DNA of 64,000 bases from Dyella monticola (GCF_003363155.1 NZ_QRBE01000001.1:496001-560000); one strand, 5' to 3'; positions 35,567 to 44,911 are shown, counted from the stretch's first letter. The notes: generated from the sequence alone by a model not told the origin. Numbers and translations are program-made.

Positions 35567-36913
35567 ATGGCCGAACACTTCGATCTGATCGTTCTGGGGG
35601 CCGGTTCGGGTGGCTTGAGTGTCGCGCAGCGTGCGGCGCGCTTGGGCGCACGCGTGGCGCTGTTCGACCCGGATGCGCTCGGCGGCACGTGCGTGAATCG
35701 CGGATGCGTGCCGAAAAAAGCCATGTGGTTCGCCGCGCAGATTGCCGACATGCATCGGCTGGGACAGGAAATCGGTTTCGACGCGGCGCCGCTGCGACTC
35801 GATTGGGCACGCTTTCGCACCCTGCGTGATCAGTACATCGCAGGCATCCGCCATCGTTATGCGACGCGGCTGGACATGGCTGGCATTCGCGTGATCGAGG
35901 AGGCCGCGCAACTTATCTCCAACCATACGGTGGAGACGGCCAAGGGCATGCAGGCGAGTGCGCCGCATATCGTGATTTCTACCGGCGCTCGGCCGCGCCG
36001 ACTTGATATCCCCGGCGTTGAGCTCGGCATGAATTCCGACCACATTTTTGTGCTCGATGCGCCACCGCAGCACATCGCCGTCGTCGGTGGCGGTTATATC
36101 GCCGTGGAGTTCGCGTGCGTCATGCGCGCGCTGGGATGCCAAGTGGATGTGTTGGTGCGTGAAAACATGCTGACGGATTTCGACCTCGAACTGGTCGAGG
36201 CGCTTGCCGTACAGATGCAGGCGCATGGCATCCGCATCGTGCGCAACACGCAGATCAAAGCGGCGCGCGGCCAGCATGGCGCCATCACGCTGGAAGCCAC
36301 CGATCGCGCTGAGTATGGTGTTTACGACGCCGTGCTATGGGCCGTGGGGCGTGTTCCAAACAGCGACGGGCTTGGTTTGGAAAAGCTTGGCGTGGCATGC
36401 GGCGAGCGCGGCCATATCCTGGTGGATGCGCTACAGAACACGAATGTACCGGGCGTCTATGCCGTGGGCGATGTGACCGATCGCAAAGCGCTCACGCCGG
36501 TGGCCGTTGCAGCAGGACGTGCACTGGCCGAACGACTTATCGGCGGTATGGCGGACGCGAAATTCGACGACAGCGCCATTCCCAGCGTGGTGTTTTCCGA
36601 ACCGCCCTTGGGTGCGGTCGGCCTCACCGAGCAGCAGGCGCGCGCTCGCTATGGCGACGCAGTGAACGTGCATACCGGTCGCTACACGCCTTTGCTGTGG
36701 ATGGTGGCCGGTCGTTCGGAACAGAGCGTGGTAAAGCTGGTCTGTGTCGGCGAGGTACGCAAGGTGGTGGGCATCCACGTACTGGGTCCCGGCAGTGATG
36801 AGCTGCTGCAAGGTTTTGCGATGGCGATGCAAAAAGGCCTGGATTGGCATGATTTGAAGGCGGCCATTGCCATTCATCCCACCGCCGCAGAGGAATTGCT
36901 GTTGCTGCATTGA
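35567..36913 (+). CDS. gor: Glutathione-disulfide reductase
   Basis: 448 aa (E. coli 450). FAD site GAGSGGLSVAQRAA, redox disulfide Cys42-x4-Cys47 in GGTCVNRGCVPKK, NADP-binding VGGGYIAVEFACV, and the C-terminal catalytic HPTAAEELL. It reduces oxidised glutathione with NADPH. The start at 35567 is chosen for GGAGG 4 nt upstream; the frame is open to 35543, which touches the preceding stop. Confidence 0.93.
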   Translation: MAEHFDLIVLGAGSGGLSVAQRAARLGARVALFDPDALGGTCVNRGCVPKKAMWFAAQIADMHRLGQEIGFDAAPLRLDWARFRTLRDQYIAGIRHRYATRLDMAGIRVIEEAAQLISNHTVETAKGMQASAPHIVISTGARPRRLDIPGVELGMNSDHIFVLDAPPQHIAVVGGGYIAVEFACVMRALGCQVDVLVRENMLTDFDLELVEALAVQMQAHGIRIVRNTQIKAARGQHGAITLEATDRAEYGVYDAVLWAVGRVPNSDGLGLEKLGVACGERGHILVDALQNTNVPGVYAVGDVTDRKALTPVAVAAGRALAERLIGGMADAKFDDSAIPSVVFSEPPLGAVGLTEQQARARYGDAVNVHTGRYTPLLWMVAGRSEQSVVKLVCVGEVRKVVGIHVLGPGSDELLQGFAMAMQKGLDWHDLKAAIAIHPTAAEELLLLH

Positions 36914-36937
36914 GCACGGTAGGGTCAAACTGACGGA

Positions 36938-37717
36938 ATGGATACCTTCACCCTTACGCGTGGTCACGTGCCCTTGCTGATCAGCCTGCCGCATAACGGC
37001 ACGCACATCCCTGATGACGTGAGCAAACGATTGCATCCGCGTGCGCGGCAGGTGCCTGATACCGACTGGCACGTCGCCAGGCTGTACGAGCCTCTGGCGC
37101 AGGAGCTAGGTGCGAGCGTGATCAAGCCGATTGCATCGCGCTACGTGGTCGACCTCAACCGACCTGCCGATGGGCATGCGCTTTACCCGGGGCGTCGCGA
37201 GACGGGCCTGGTTCCCACCATCGGTTTCAATGGCGAGCCGCTTTACCTCGAGGGGCAGGAGCCGGACGCCGAAGAGATCGGCCAGCGCATCACCACCTGG
37301 TGGCAGCCCTATCACCAGGCACTCGTGGCGGAAATCGCGCGGCTGAAAGCGCAGCACGGACGGGTGGTGTTGTGGGATGGCCATTCCATCCGCAGCCATG
37401 TACCCATGCTTTTCGAGGGACGCCTGCCGGATTTCAATCTTGGCACCGCCGATGGCGCAAGTTGCGGCCCGGATCTGCAGTGGAGCCTGACGGGTGTCAT
37501 GGAGGCCCAGACCCGCTACGACTTCGTGCTCAACGGACGCTTCAAGGGCGGCTACATCACCCGCCAGTACGGTCGGCCGGCCGAAGGGGTAGAGGCGGTG
37601 CAGCTCGAATTGTCGCAATGCCAATACATGGACGAAGAGCGTTTTACGTGGGATGGCAGCAAGGCACCGATCGTCCAGGCCACGATCCTCCAGTTATTGC
37701 GATGTTGCGTTGCCTGA
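36938..37717 (+). CDS. hutG: N-formylglutamate deformylase
   Basis: 259 aa, within the usual length. The family blocks are LLISLPHNGTHIPDDV (13-28), DTDWHVARLYE, and VVLWDGHSIRSHVP. It hydrolyses N-formylglutamate, the last step of one histidine degradation route. No other hut gene is nearby, so it may act alone or be displaced. A 28-nt hairpin lies downstream. Confidence 0.88.
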   Translation: MDTFTLTRGHVPLLISLPHNGTHIPDDVSKRLHPRARQVPDTDWHVARLYEPLAQELGASVIKPIASRYVVDLNRPADGHALYPGRRETGLVPTIGFNGEPLYLEGQEPDAEEIGQRITTWWQPYHQALVAEIARLKAQHGRVVLWDGHSIRSHVPMLFEGRLPDFNLGTADGASCGPDLQWSLTGVMEAQTRYDFVLNGRFKGGYITRQYGRPAEGVEAVQLELSQCQYMDEERFTWDGSKAPIVQATILQLLRCCVA

Positions 37718-38029
37718 CCGGCTGTACATCTGAAGTATTTCGTTATGCCTTGAACCTGTGCTCCGGCGAAAGCCGGAGCACAGGGCTTTGCAAGGCGCGC
37801 TTAAGCCGCGGCGCTCCCGCTTTCTCCAACGCCGAGGTTCGACGCCAATCAGACCTCCCGGGAGGCTGTCAGGGCGGCGGGTCGATCCTGGTTTTTATGT
37901 AATTTTCCACCTGTTTTTGCTACTGCCGTTCAGTTCCCGTATGCCGAAGCAGATGCATTGTTAAGGCCGTCACGCCACCCGCGATAGCCGGGTTCCGGCC
38001 GGGTCCGTGGCTACCAAATCTCGAGGCTC
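37718..38029. other. 312-nt intergenic region with a strong hairpin
   Basis: It holds the perfect GAAA-loop hairpin at 37756-37783, a few short GC palindromes (near 37855 and 37995) and the leader of the small secreted protein gene. No open frame or tRNA is credible. Confidence 0.5.
37756..37783. terminator. Perfect 12-bp hairpin with GAAA tetraloop after hutG
   Basis: CTGTGCTCCGGC (37756-37767), GAAA, GCCGGAGCACAG (37772-37783). The core CTCCGGCGAAAGCCGGAG resembles the REP palindromes elsewhere. No T run follows, so termination would need Rho or the structure acts in RNA stability. Confidence 0.5.
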
Positions 38030-38257
38030 ATGATCATGATGCGTAAACTTGCGATCGCTGCTCTGCTCGTTGCAGGCGTGGCTCTGTCCGGCTCGGTGTT
38101 CGCCCAGGACTCCTCGGCAGCGGCTCAGACTTCGTCGTCGTCGACCGCGGCTCCTGCCAAGCATCACACCACCAAGAAGTCGAGCAGCACCAGCCATAAG
38201 TCGTCGCACACCAAGAAGAGCAGTGCTCCGGCTTCCAGCGGCTCGGCCGGGAAGTAA
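38030..38257 (+). CDS. Small secreted Ser/Lys/Ala-rich protein
   Basis: 75 aa. A signal peptide (MIMMRKLAIAALLVAGVALS then GSVFAQ) is followed by a low-complexity mature part with repeated KHHTTKKSSS/SHKSSHTKKS runs, strongly basic. It resembles acid-shock-type small periplasmic proteins in composition only. ATG at 38036 or 38039 are alternative starts. A strong terminator follows, so it is a single-gene unit. Function unknown. Confidence 0.7.
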   Translation: MIMMRKLAIAALLVAGVALSGSVFAQDSSAAAQTSSSSTAAPAKHHTTKKSSSTSHKSSHTKKSSAPASSGSAGK

Positions 38258-38288
38258 TCGTTACTGCAGTACGGTTCGGTATACCGAG

Positions 38289-38322
38289 AACCCCGGGTGG
38301 CCTCGCCATCCGGGGTTTTTAT
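38289..38322 (+). terminator. Rho-independent terminator of the small secreted protein gene
   Basis: AACCCCGG-type arm (from 38289) pairs with CCGGGGTT (38310-38317) and is followed by TTTTTAT. One unpaired base interrupts each arm. Confidence 0.8.
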
Positions 38323-38337
38323 TTGCGGGAACGCCTG

Positions 38338-38769
38338 CTATGCCTGTGCGGCGGGCAACGCTGCAACGCACTTGAGCTCGATCGCAATGGGTGTCGGTAG
38401 CGCGGTAATGCCCAGCGTGGTGCGGCACGCTTCCACACCTTGGAAGTATTCGGCATAGAGCCGGTTGTAAACCGGAAAATCGTGTTTCATGTCGGTGAGA
38501 AACACGGTCACGTCGACCAGATCTTCCCAGCGTGCACCGCTGGCTTTCAGCACGGCACGCACGTTGGCGAACACCTGTCGGCATTGCTGTTCGATGTCGT
38601 AGCTGATTAGCCGGTTGTCGGCGTCATAGACGTTCCCGGGAATACGGTTGGTGATGGGCTCGCGTGGCCCAACACCCGACAGAAACAGCAATTGGCCTAC
38701 GCGGCGCGCATGGGGGTACGCACCAACGGGCGCTGGCGCCGTATCGGTGCGAACGACCTCATCGCTCAT
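38338..38769 (-). CDS. RidA-family deaminase, probable 2-aminomuconate deaminase
   Basis: 143 aa. The RidA/YjgF fold is visible in GQLLFLSGVGPREP (about 25-38), QVFANVRAVLKASGARWEDL and IAIELKCVAAL. Members in catabolic clusters hydrolyse 2-aminomuconate to oxalocrotonate. Its gene order (SDR, semialdehyde dehydrogenase, carbonic anhydrase, RidA) supports that role. Its start overlaps the carbonic anhydrase stop by 4 nt. Confidence 0.75.
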   Translation of the reverse strand: MSDEVVRTDTAPAPVGAYPHARRVGQLLFLSGVGPREPITNRIPGNVYDADNRLISYDIEQQCRQVFANVRAVLKASGARWEDLVDVTVFLTDMKHDFPVYNRLYAEYFQGVEACRTTLGITALPTPIAIELKCVAALPAAQA

Positions 38770-39434
38770 CGCGGTTCTCCGGCGCGGTGCATCAATTGCT
38801 GCAAGGCCTGTTCATACGCCGAACGCAAGGAATCGGGAGAAGACACATGCATGCCTAAATCATGCATGTGGCCGTTGGAGAGGCTGTAACACCACGCGTG
38901 CACGGAAAGCGGCTGGCCGCGCTCCCAGGCATCTCTCACCATGGTGGTCTGACAGACGTTGACGACCTGCTCGATGGCGTTGAGTTCGCACAAGCGAACG
39001 TTGCGCAGGGACATTGAATCGAGCGTGGCAAGCATGCCTGCATGCTTGTATGCCACATCGCCCACGTGTCGCAGCCAGTTGTCCACCAAGCCGAGCCGGC
39101 GGTCGTCCAGCACGGCCTGCACACCGCCGCAGCCGTAATGACCGACAACGATGATGTGTTCCACCTTCAGCGCATCCACCGCGAATTGAATGGTGCTCAG
39201 GCAATTGAGATCGGTATGCGACACCACGTTGGCGACATTGCGCTGCACGAAGATTTCGCCGGGCGGTAAATCCACGATCTGCGTGGCGGGCACGCGCGAG
39301 TCGGAGCAGCCGATCCATAGATACTTGGGCGATTGCTGCTTGGCGAGGCGTTCGAAAAAGTGCGGATCGGCTTGCGTCACGGACGCCGACCAACGACGGT
39401 TGCTGTCGATCAAATCCTGCAGTGGACTGCTCAA
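38766..39434 (-). CDS. can: Beta-class carbonic anhydrase
   Basis: 222 aa from a TTG 2 nt after the dehydrogenase stop; no ATG gives a sensible start. Zinc-binding CSDSRVPATQ and HYGCGGVQAV supply the Cys, Asp, His, Cys ligands. It interconverts carbon dioxide and bicarbonate. It lies inside an operon whose presumed pathway releases carbon dioxide (aminocarboxymuconate decarboxylation), which could explain its place. Confidence 0.9.
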   Translation of the reverse strand: MSSPLQDLIDSNRRWSASVTQADPHFFERLAKQQSPKYLWIGCSDSRVPATQIVDLPPGEIFVQRNVANVVSHTDLNCLSTIQFAVDALKVEHIIVVGHYGCGGVQAVLDDRRLGLVDNWLRHVGDVAYKHAGMLATLDSMSLRNVRLCELNAIEQVVNVCQTTMVRDAWERGQPLSVHAWCYSLSNGHMHDLGMHVSSPDSLRSAYEQALQQLMHRAGEPR

Positions 39435-39436
39435 AG

Positions 39437-40897
39437 TCAGGGTTCTCCGTAATGAATGCAAATGTTGCGCGGCTCGGTGAAAAAGCGCAGCGCCTCCACG
39501 CCGCCTTCGCGGCCGACGCCCGATTGCTTGCTGCCACCGAAAGGTGTGCGCAGATCGCGCAGCAGCCAGCAGTTGATCCACACGATGCCAAATTCCAGTT
39601 GTGCGCCCAATCGATGCGCCCGCGACAGATCGCGCGTCCAAAGCGACGCGGCAAGTCCATAGCCGGTGCCGTTGGCGAGTGCGATCGCCTCGGCGTCGTC
39701 ATCGAAGGGGATTAGCGTGACAACCGGCCCGAAAATTTCCTGTTGATTGGTGAGCGCGTCATTGGCCAGACCTTCGATGACAGTGGGTGCGATGAACCAG
39801 CCGTCGGCACAACGGCCGCCCAGTTTTATCGCATCGCCACCGCAAAGGATGCGGCCGCCTTCTTCGCGTGCCTGCGCGATGCAACGCATCACCTTGTCGA
39901 AATGCTCGCGGGAAACCACTGCGCCAAGATCACTGGATGTATCCTGCGGGTCGCCGACGCGCAATGCTTGCACTTTTGCCAGGTAGCACTCGCGGAAGTT
40001 TTCGTAGATGGAGCGCTGGACGAGCAGACGCGAACCGCACAGGCAGATCTCGCCTTGATTGGAAAACCCCGAGCGCACGATGGTATTCATGTGCTCATCC
40101 GTGAGATCGGCATCGGCAAACACGATGGCGGGGTTCTTGCCACCCAACTCCAGTGATATTTTCTTGAACTGAGGTGCAGCGGTTGCCGCGATGCTCGCAC
40201 CGGTGCGCGTGCTGCCGGTAAAGGAAATCGCTTTGATGACGGGATGTTCGACAATGGCCTGACCGGTGGTGGGGCCTCGGCCTTGCACGATGTTCAATAC
40301 GCCCGGCGGAAAGCCCGCTTCAATGCTCAGTTCGCCAAGCAGCGCCGCCGTACAGGGCGTGATTTCCGAAGGTTTGGCCACTACGGCATTGCCAGTGGCC
40401 AGCGCGGGGGCGATTTTCCAGGTAAACAAATACAGCGGCAGATTCCACGGGCTGATGCAACCCACCACGCCGAGCGGGTGGCGCAATGTGTAATTGATCG
40501 CCCCGGCTTCCATGGCGTGCGATTGGCTCTCCCACGCCACGATGGCTGCCGCGAAGAAGCGCAGGTTGGAGACCGCGCGCGGAATATCCAGTCGTCTTGC
40601 AAGCGCCACCGGCTTGCCGCTATCGCGTGACTCCAAGGCGGCGAATTCGTCCAATCGCGCTTCGAGCAGGTCGGCGAGTCGATTTATCAGTCTGGCGCGT
40701 TCGTCAGTGGACGTGGCACCCCAGCCCGGCGCCGCGCGTTGCGCAGCGTACACGGCGGCGTGGACATCGGCGGCAGTGGAATCGGGGCACTGCGCGAACA
40801 CGGCGCCTGTGGCCGGTTCGTGGACGTCGATCCAGTGATCGTCGAGCGGGCCTTGCAGGCGACCATCGATGAGATTGGCGAGGCGTGTGCGTGGCAT
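39437..40897 (-). CDS. Aldehyde dehydrogenase, 2-(hydroxy/amino)muconate semialdehyde type
   Basis: 486 aa. Motifs are the NAD site FTGSTRTG (near 240), ELGGKNPAIVF with catalytic Glu, and GEICLCGSR with catalytic Cys. The sequence style (SPWNLPLYLFTWKIAPALA) is that of AmnC/DmpC dehydrogenases, which oxidise 2-aminomuconate 6-semialdehyde or its hydroxy analogue. The ATG at 40897 is chosen; a GTG at 40933 would add 12 residues. Confidence 0.85.
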   Translation of the reverse strand: MPRTRLANLIDGRLQGPLDDHWIDVHEPATGAVFAQCPDSTAADVHAAVYAAQRAAPGWGATSTDERARLINRLADLLEARLDEFAALESRDSGKPVALARRLDIPRAVSNLRFFAAAIVAWESQSHAMEAGAINYTLRHPLGVVGCISPWNLPLYLFTWKIAPALATGNAVVAKPSEITPCTAALLGELSIEAGFPPGVLNIVQGRGPTTGQAIVEHPVIKAISFTGSTRTGASIAATAAPQFKKISLELGGKNPAIVFADADLTDEHMNTIVRSGFSNQGEICLCGSRLLVQRSIYENFRECYLAKVQALRVGDPQDTSSDLGAVVSREHFDKVMRCIAQAREEGGRILCGGDAIKLGGRCADGWFIAPTVIEGLANDALTNQQEIFGPVVTLIPFDDDAEAIALANGTGYGLAASLWTRDLSRAHRLGAQLEFGIVWINCWLLRDLRTPFGGSKQSGVGREGGVEALRFFTEPRNICIHYGEP

Positions 40898-40974
40898 CCC
40901 TGCAAGCTTAGAGCTTGCGGCCCTGGAATGCACCGGACGTCGCCGTATGTGGCGACTTGCGCATCAACGCGCGA

Positions 40975-41766
40975 TCAGCTCAACGACTTGGTTCGCCCGC
41001 CATCCACTGCAATGCTCACGCCGTTGACGTAAGCGGCCGCGGGCGTGCAGAGAAAGGCGATGACGGCAGCGATTTCGCCCGGTTCGCCAAAGCGTCGGGC
41101 GGGCACGGCGGCAGCCATTTCCTTGGCCAGTTCCTGCTCATCGCGCCCGCTCTTTTCCGCCTGCACCGCGAGCAGGCCATCCATGCGCGCGGTGCGCGTA
41201 TAGCCTGGCAGCACATTGTTGACGGTGATGCCGTCGGCGGCCACTTCGCCCGCCAGCGTCTTGGCCCACGCCGCCATCGCGGCGCGCACGGTGTTGGATA
41301 CGCCGAGTCCGGCAATGGGTTCCTTCACGGACGTGGAGATCACGTTCACCACGCGTCCGTAACGGCTGTCGCGCATGCCGGGCAGCACGCTTTGCAGCAG
41401 CGTATGCGCGGCCAGCACGTGCTGGCGGAAGGTCGTTTCGAAGGCGGCGGGGTCCGCGGTATGGATCGCGCCTCCCGGTGGGCCGCCGGAGTTGTTGATC
41501 AGGATGTGCACCGGCGTGGCCGCGACGATGTCCGTGGCGATGGCGTTCAATTGGGTGGTATTGGCCATGTCGGCACTGCGCCAGCCATGCCGCTGCGCCG
41601 GATGCAGCCGCGGCAGACTATCGGCGAGCGTGGCAAGCGGTTCGGCCGAGCGCGCCAGCAGCGTGACGTCGGCACCTAGCTCGGCGAGCTCGATCGCCGT
41701 TGCCCGTCCAATGCCTTGTGAGGCGCCACACACCAATGCGTGACGTCCCTTGAGATTCAAATCCAT
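40975..41766 (-). CDS. Short-chain dehydrogenase/reductase of the aminomuconate operon
   Basis: 263 aa. Cofactor site GASQGIGRA (15-23), LINNSGGPPGG (an unusual NNSGG in place of NNAG), and a C-terminal SIAVDGGRTKSL. The catalytic tyrosine segment is replaced: VISTSVKEPIAGLGVSNTVR lacks the usual YxxxK, with Asn near the Tyr position, as in several SDRs of catabolic clusters. ATG at 41766; the frame is open upstream to 41949. It precedes the dehydrogenase gene by 77 nt. Confidence 0.8.
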   Translation of the reverse strand: MDLNLKGRHALVCGASQGIGRATAIELAELGADVTLLARSAEPLATLADSLPRLHPAQRHGWRSADMANTTQLNAIATDIVAATPVHILINNSGGPPGGAIHTADPAAFETTFRQHVLAAHTLLQSVLPGMRDSRYGRVVNVISTSVKEPIAGLGVSNTVRAAMAAWAKTLAGEVAADGITVNNVLPGYTRTARMDGLLAVQAEKSGRDEQELAKEMAAAVPARRFGEPGEIAAVIAFLCTPAAAYVNGVSIAVDGGRTKSLS

Positions 41767-41792
41767 CCGATGTTCCCCAGTGGTCCCGATGG

Positions 41793-42119
41793 TCAGGAGC
41801 GGCTGCGCCATTGCAAGGCGAGTGCGGCCACCCAGCACCCCCATGCCACCCACTGACTGTAGCGCCAGGTGCGCCACAGGCGCGTGATCGAAGCATCGTC
41901 GATGGCGGCAATCGCTGGCGAACGCAGCACATGCTGCATGCGCAACCACAGTTGCGGGCCACGTGCGACCTGCGCCCCGCCGGTATCGACGATCACTTTC
42001 CAGTGTTGCGGATAGTCTTCGCGCAGATGCTTGGCGATGCGAAACGGCAGCACCGCGTGCGCGATAAAGCAGATAAGCCCCATCAGCAGCAGGCTGATGT
42101 AGACCACGAGCGGGATCAA
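41793..42119 (-). CDS. Small two-helix membrane protein, unknown
   Basis: 108 aa from a TTG that overlaps the stop of the MalM-like gene (TTGA, 42119-42116). Hydrophobic segments at about residues 2-24 (MIPLVVYISLLLMGLICFIA) and 82-103 flank a basic loop with PQHWKVIVDTGG. Family not recognised. It is probably translated by coupling with the upstream lipoprotein gene. Confidence 0.65.
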   Translation of the reverse strand: MIPLVVYISLLLMGLICFIAHAVLPFRIAKHLREDYPQHWKVIVDTGGAQVARGPQLWLRMQHVLRSPAIAAIDDASITRLWRTWRYSQWVAWGCWVAALALQWRSRS

Positions 42120-42916
42120 GTACCGCTCCAGGTCAGTTTGGTGACGTCCTGGCGCAACGTGTTCAGCACGCCATTGCCTTGCGGGGCCTTGGCGCACACG
42201 GCCTTGTTCACCGCTTCGGAGTAGCTCCTGTCCATCATCCCAACCCAGACCACGCCTTCGGGGCCATGGTGGATCTTATAGCTTCCACCCGTTGTCGTGG
42301 TGGTGGGCGTGGTGGTGCTGGCGGTGGAGAAGGTGCTGCCTGACTGCTCCCAGTACGTGTCGTCCGACTGCTGCTTGGCGGAGCTGTACACCACCAGGTA
42401 GCGCGCCCGCTTGTCGATGATTTTTATGCTGCCGAACGCGCCGCTGTCGCTGTTGCTCCAGCCCATGTACTCGCACAGCTTCACGTCCTCGGAGTTGATC
42501 GGCTGGAACGCATCGTCGAGCTGCACGATGGTGGGTGCGAACAGATAGCTGCTGCTGGTGAGGGAGTGGCCGACCAGTTCCGATTTCACGCCGATCTCAT
42601 ACGGCACTTTGGCGTCGACCGGCAGCAGGAAACTCAAGAAGTAGCTGCGCGAGCCATTGATCGCCACCACCGGGCTGCCGGGGCCGAGCTCGAAGCGTTG
42701 CGGCCGCCACGGCAAGCGCGTGTCGTATGAAAAATCCGCAAACGTCGTGCAGCACGGCGTGGCATCGATCAGCGCCTTTTTGGCGTCCGCCAGGGGGCGG
42801 ATCGGCTGACTTTGCGGCAGCAGATCGACAGGCGTGGGAATCTTGGGCAGCTTGACGCTATGGCAGGCGGCAAGCAGCACGAGGGGGATGAGGGTAAGTA
42901 GCAGTCTGAAACGCAT
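42116..42916 (-). CDS. MalM-like lipoprotein
   Basis: 266 aa from ATG 42916. The lipoprotein signal ends in LLAAC. The mature part matches MalM in outline: FLSFLLPVDAKVPYEIGVKS, SYLFAPTIVQLDDAFQPI, and SEAVNKAVCAKAP near the end. A Thr-rich stretch (TTTPTTTTT, near 204-212) is a low-complexity linker. MalM is a periplasmic protein of uncertain role in maltose operons; no maltose gene is here. It lies 13 nt after asnS, a likely operon. Confidence 0.65.
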   Translation of the reverse strand: MRFRLLLTLIPLVLLAACHSVKLPKIPTPVDLLPQSQPIRPLADAKKALIDATPCCTTFADFSYDTRLPWRPQRFELGPGSPVVAINGSRSYFLSFLLPVDAKVPYEIGVKSELVGHSLTSSSYLFAPTIVQLDDAFQPINSEDVKLCEYMGWSNSDSGAFGSIKIIDKRARYLVVYSSAKQQSDDTYWEQSGSTFSTASTTTPTTTTTGGSYKIHHGPEGVVWVGMMDRSYSEAVNKAVCAKAPQGNGVLNTLRQDVTKLTWSGT

Positions 42917-42929
42917 GTCTATCAATCAA

Positions 42930-44330
42930 TCAGAATTCGGCGCTCCCTGCCGCACGTGGGTAGGGGATGGCGTCACGGATGTTGGAGAGTCCGCACACGT
43001 ACACCAGCAGGCGTTCGAAGCCCAGGCCGAAGCCCGCGTGCGGGACGGTGCCGTAGCGGCGCAGGTCACGGTACCAACCATACGTGGCAGGATCGAGACC
43101 GAACTTGACCATGCGGCGGTCCAGGTAGTCCAGGCGTTCCTCGCGCTGGCTGCCGCCGATGATTTCGCCGATGCCGGGGGCGAGCACGTCCATGGCAGCG
43201 ACGGTTTTCCCGTCGTCGTTCAAGCGCATGTAGAACGCCTTGATCTGTTCGGGGTAGTTCATTACGACAACAGGACGGCCGATATGTTTCTCGGCCAGGT
43301 AACGTTCGTGCTCGGTTTGCAGGTCCACGCCCCAAGCCACTGGAAATTCAAACGCCTGGCCGGACTTCTTGAGAATCTCCACGGCATCGGTGTAGTCGAT
43401 GCGCTCGAACGGCTGCTCGATGAAGGTTTCCAGGCGCGTGATGGCATCGGGCTGCACGCGCTCGGCGAAGAACGCCATGTCGTCGCCGCGCTCCTCCAGT
43501 ACGGCCTTGAAAATGGCCTTGAGAAAGGCTTCGGCGCAATCGGCATTGTCGTGCAGGTCGGCGAAGGCGATTTCGGGCTCCACCATCCAGAACTCGGCCA
43601 GGTGGCGGGGAGTATTGGAATTTTCCGCGCGAAACGTGGGGCCGAAGGTATAGACCTTGCTCATCGCCAGCGCATACGCCTCGACGTTGAGCTGGCCGGA
43701 GACGGTAAGGAACGCCTCGCGACCGAAGAAGTCCTTACGGAAATCGATCTTGCCCTGCTCATCGCGCGGCAGGTTGGCCAGGTCCAGCGTGGACAGGCGG
43801 AACATGTCGCCCGCGCCTTCGGCGTCGGACGTGGTGATGATGGGCGTGTTGATCCAGAAGAAACCCTGTTCCGTGAGGTGGCGATGGATCGCCGTCATCA
43901 TCGTATGGCGCACGCGTGTCACGGCGCCGAACAGGTTGGTGCGCGGGCGCAGGTGCGCCACTTCGCGCAGGAATTCCATCGAGTGCTGCTTGGGTTGGAT
44001 CGGGTAGGTTTCCGGGTCGTCCACGAGGCCGGTGACTTGCAGGCTCTGGGCCTGCAACTCGAACGCCTGGCCCTTGCCTTGGGAGGGCATCAATGTACCG
44101 CTGACGATCACCCCCGCGCCCGCGGTCAGGTGCTTCACTTCGCTTTCGTAGTTGTCCAGACTGGCCGGCACCACCGCCTGAATTGGGTCGAAACAGGAGC
44201 CATCGCTGATACTCACGAACGACAGGCCCGCCTTGGAATCGCGGCGCGTGCGCACCCAACCGCGCACCGTCACCGTGCTGCCGGCCTCGAGCTTGCCGGA
44301 AAGGGCCTGTTTGACGCTGACCACCGTCAT
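42930..44330 (-). CDS. asnS: Asparagine--tRNA ligase
   Basis: 466 aa (E. coli 466). N-terminal OB domain ([20 protein letters not shown]) and class II core with motif 2 ([20 protein letters not shown]) and motif 3 ([13 protein letters not shown]). It charges tRNA-Asn. ATG 44330 has AGGAG 9 nt upstream. It is divergent from iscA. Confidence 0.97.
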   Translation of the reverse strand: MTVVSVKQALSGKLEAGSTVTVRGWVRTRRDSKAGLSFVSISDGSCFDPIQAVVPASLDNYESEVKHLTAGAGVIVSGTLMPSQGKGQAFELQAQSLQVTGLVDDPETYPIQPKQHSMEFLREVAHLRPRTNLFGAVTRVRHTMMTAIHRHLTEQGFFWINTPIITTSDAEGAGDMFRLSTLDLANLPRDEQGKIDFRKDFFGREAFLTVSGQLNVEAYALAMSKVYTFGPTFRAENSNTPRHLAEFWMVEPEIAFADLHDNADCAEAFLKAIFKAVLEERGDDMAFFAERVQPDAITRLETFIEQPFERIDYTDAVEILKKSGQAFEFPVAWGVDLQTEHERYLAEKHIGRPVVVMNYPEQIKAFYMRLNDDGKTVAAMDVLAPGIGEIIGGSQREERLDYLDRRMVKFGLDPATYGWYRDLRRYGTVPHAGFGLGFERLLVYVCGLSNIRDAIPYPRAAGSAEF

Positions 44331-44446
44331 GAATTGAAACTCCTGGGGAAGGCGCCCATCTCGGGGCAAGCGAGCATGATAATGTAGTCGTGCCGCAGTG
44401 CGACACGCCCTGTGCACCTAGGCGCCCGATTCAGAGCCGTTTCCCT

Positions 44447-44773
44447 ATGATCATTTCCATTACCCCCTCCGCTCAGCAACGCATGCATCAGTTCCTGGCC
44501 CAGGCACCGTCGGCCGCGGGTGTCCGTTTTGGTGTGAAACGCACGGGTTGCTCGGGGTTCTCCTACGTGGTGGATCTCGCCGAAACGGTGGGCGACGGCG
44601 ACCAGACCTTCCAGATCGACGGTGTGCCCGTGATCGTGGACGCCAAGAGCCTGCCGCTGGTGGAAGGTACCGAGATTGACTTTCAGCGCCAGGGGCTCAA
44701 CGCCACCTTCGTCTTCCGCAACCCCAACGCCACGGGTGAGTGTGGCTGCGGCGAGAGCTTCACCGTCGGCTGA
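44447..44773 (+). CDS. iscA: IscA-type iron-sulfur carrier
   Basis: 108 aa. The three cluster ligands are Cys35 (RTGCSGFSY), Cys99 and Cys101 (ECGCGES), at the same numbers as in E. coli IscA. It delivers iron or iron-sulfur clusters. No isc or suf genes are adjacent, so it is a stand-alone A-type carrier; SufA or ErpA function is also possible. Confidence 0.88.
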   Translation: MIISITPSAQQRMHQFLAQAPSAAGVRFGVKRTGCSGFSYVVDLAETVGDGDQTFQIDGVPVIVDAKSLPLVEGTEIDFQRQGLNATFVFRNPNATGECGCGESFTVG

Positions 44774-44881
44774 ACGCCGCGCTTTCCTGCTGGGGTGACG
44801 GGTCCGGCGGGGGCGAGAGGATGGGGTGTGAGCGGGGCAGGTAACGGGAAGCCATATCCGCAACCTAGCTAATTCAGCGGC

Positions 44882-44911
44882 TTGCGTCGTTTCGCTCATC
44901 CCGCTTACAAT
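44882..44911 (+). promoter_or_regulatory. Sigma-70 promoter for rpsF-rpsR-rplI
   Basis: TTGCGT (44882-44887) and TACAAT (44906-44911) are 18 nt apart, about 105 nt before rpsF. It leaves a leader long enough for the hairpin at 44952-44975. Confidence 0.5.

Noticed and set aside
42834-44387. 517-codon frame antisense to asnS
   Set aside because: Opposite an intact synthetase, with no motif.
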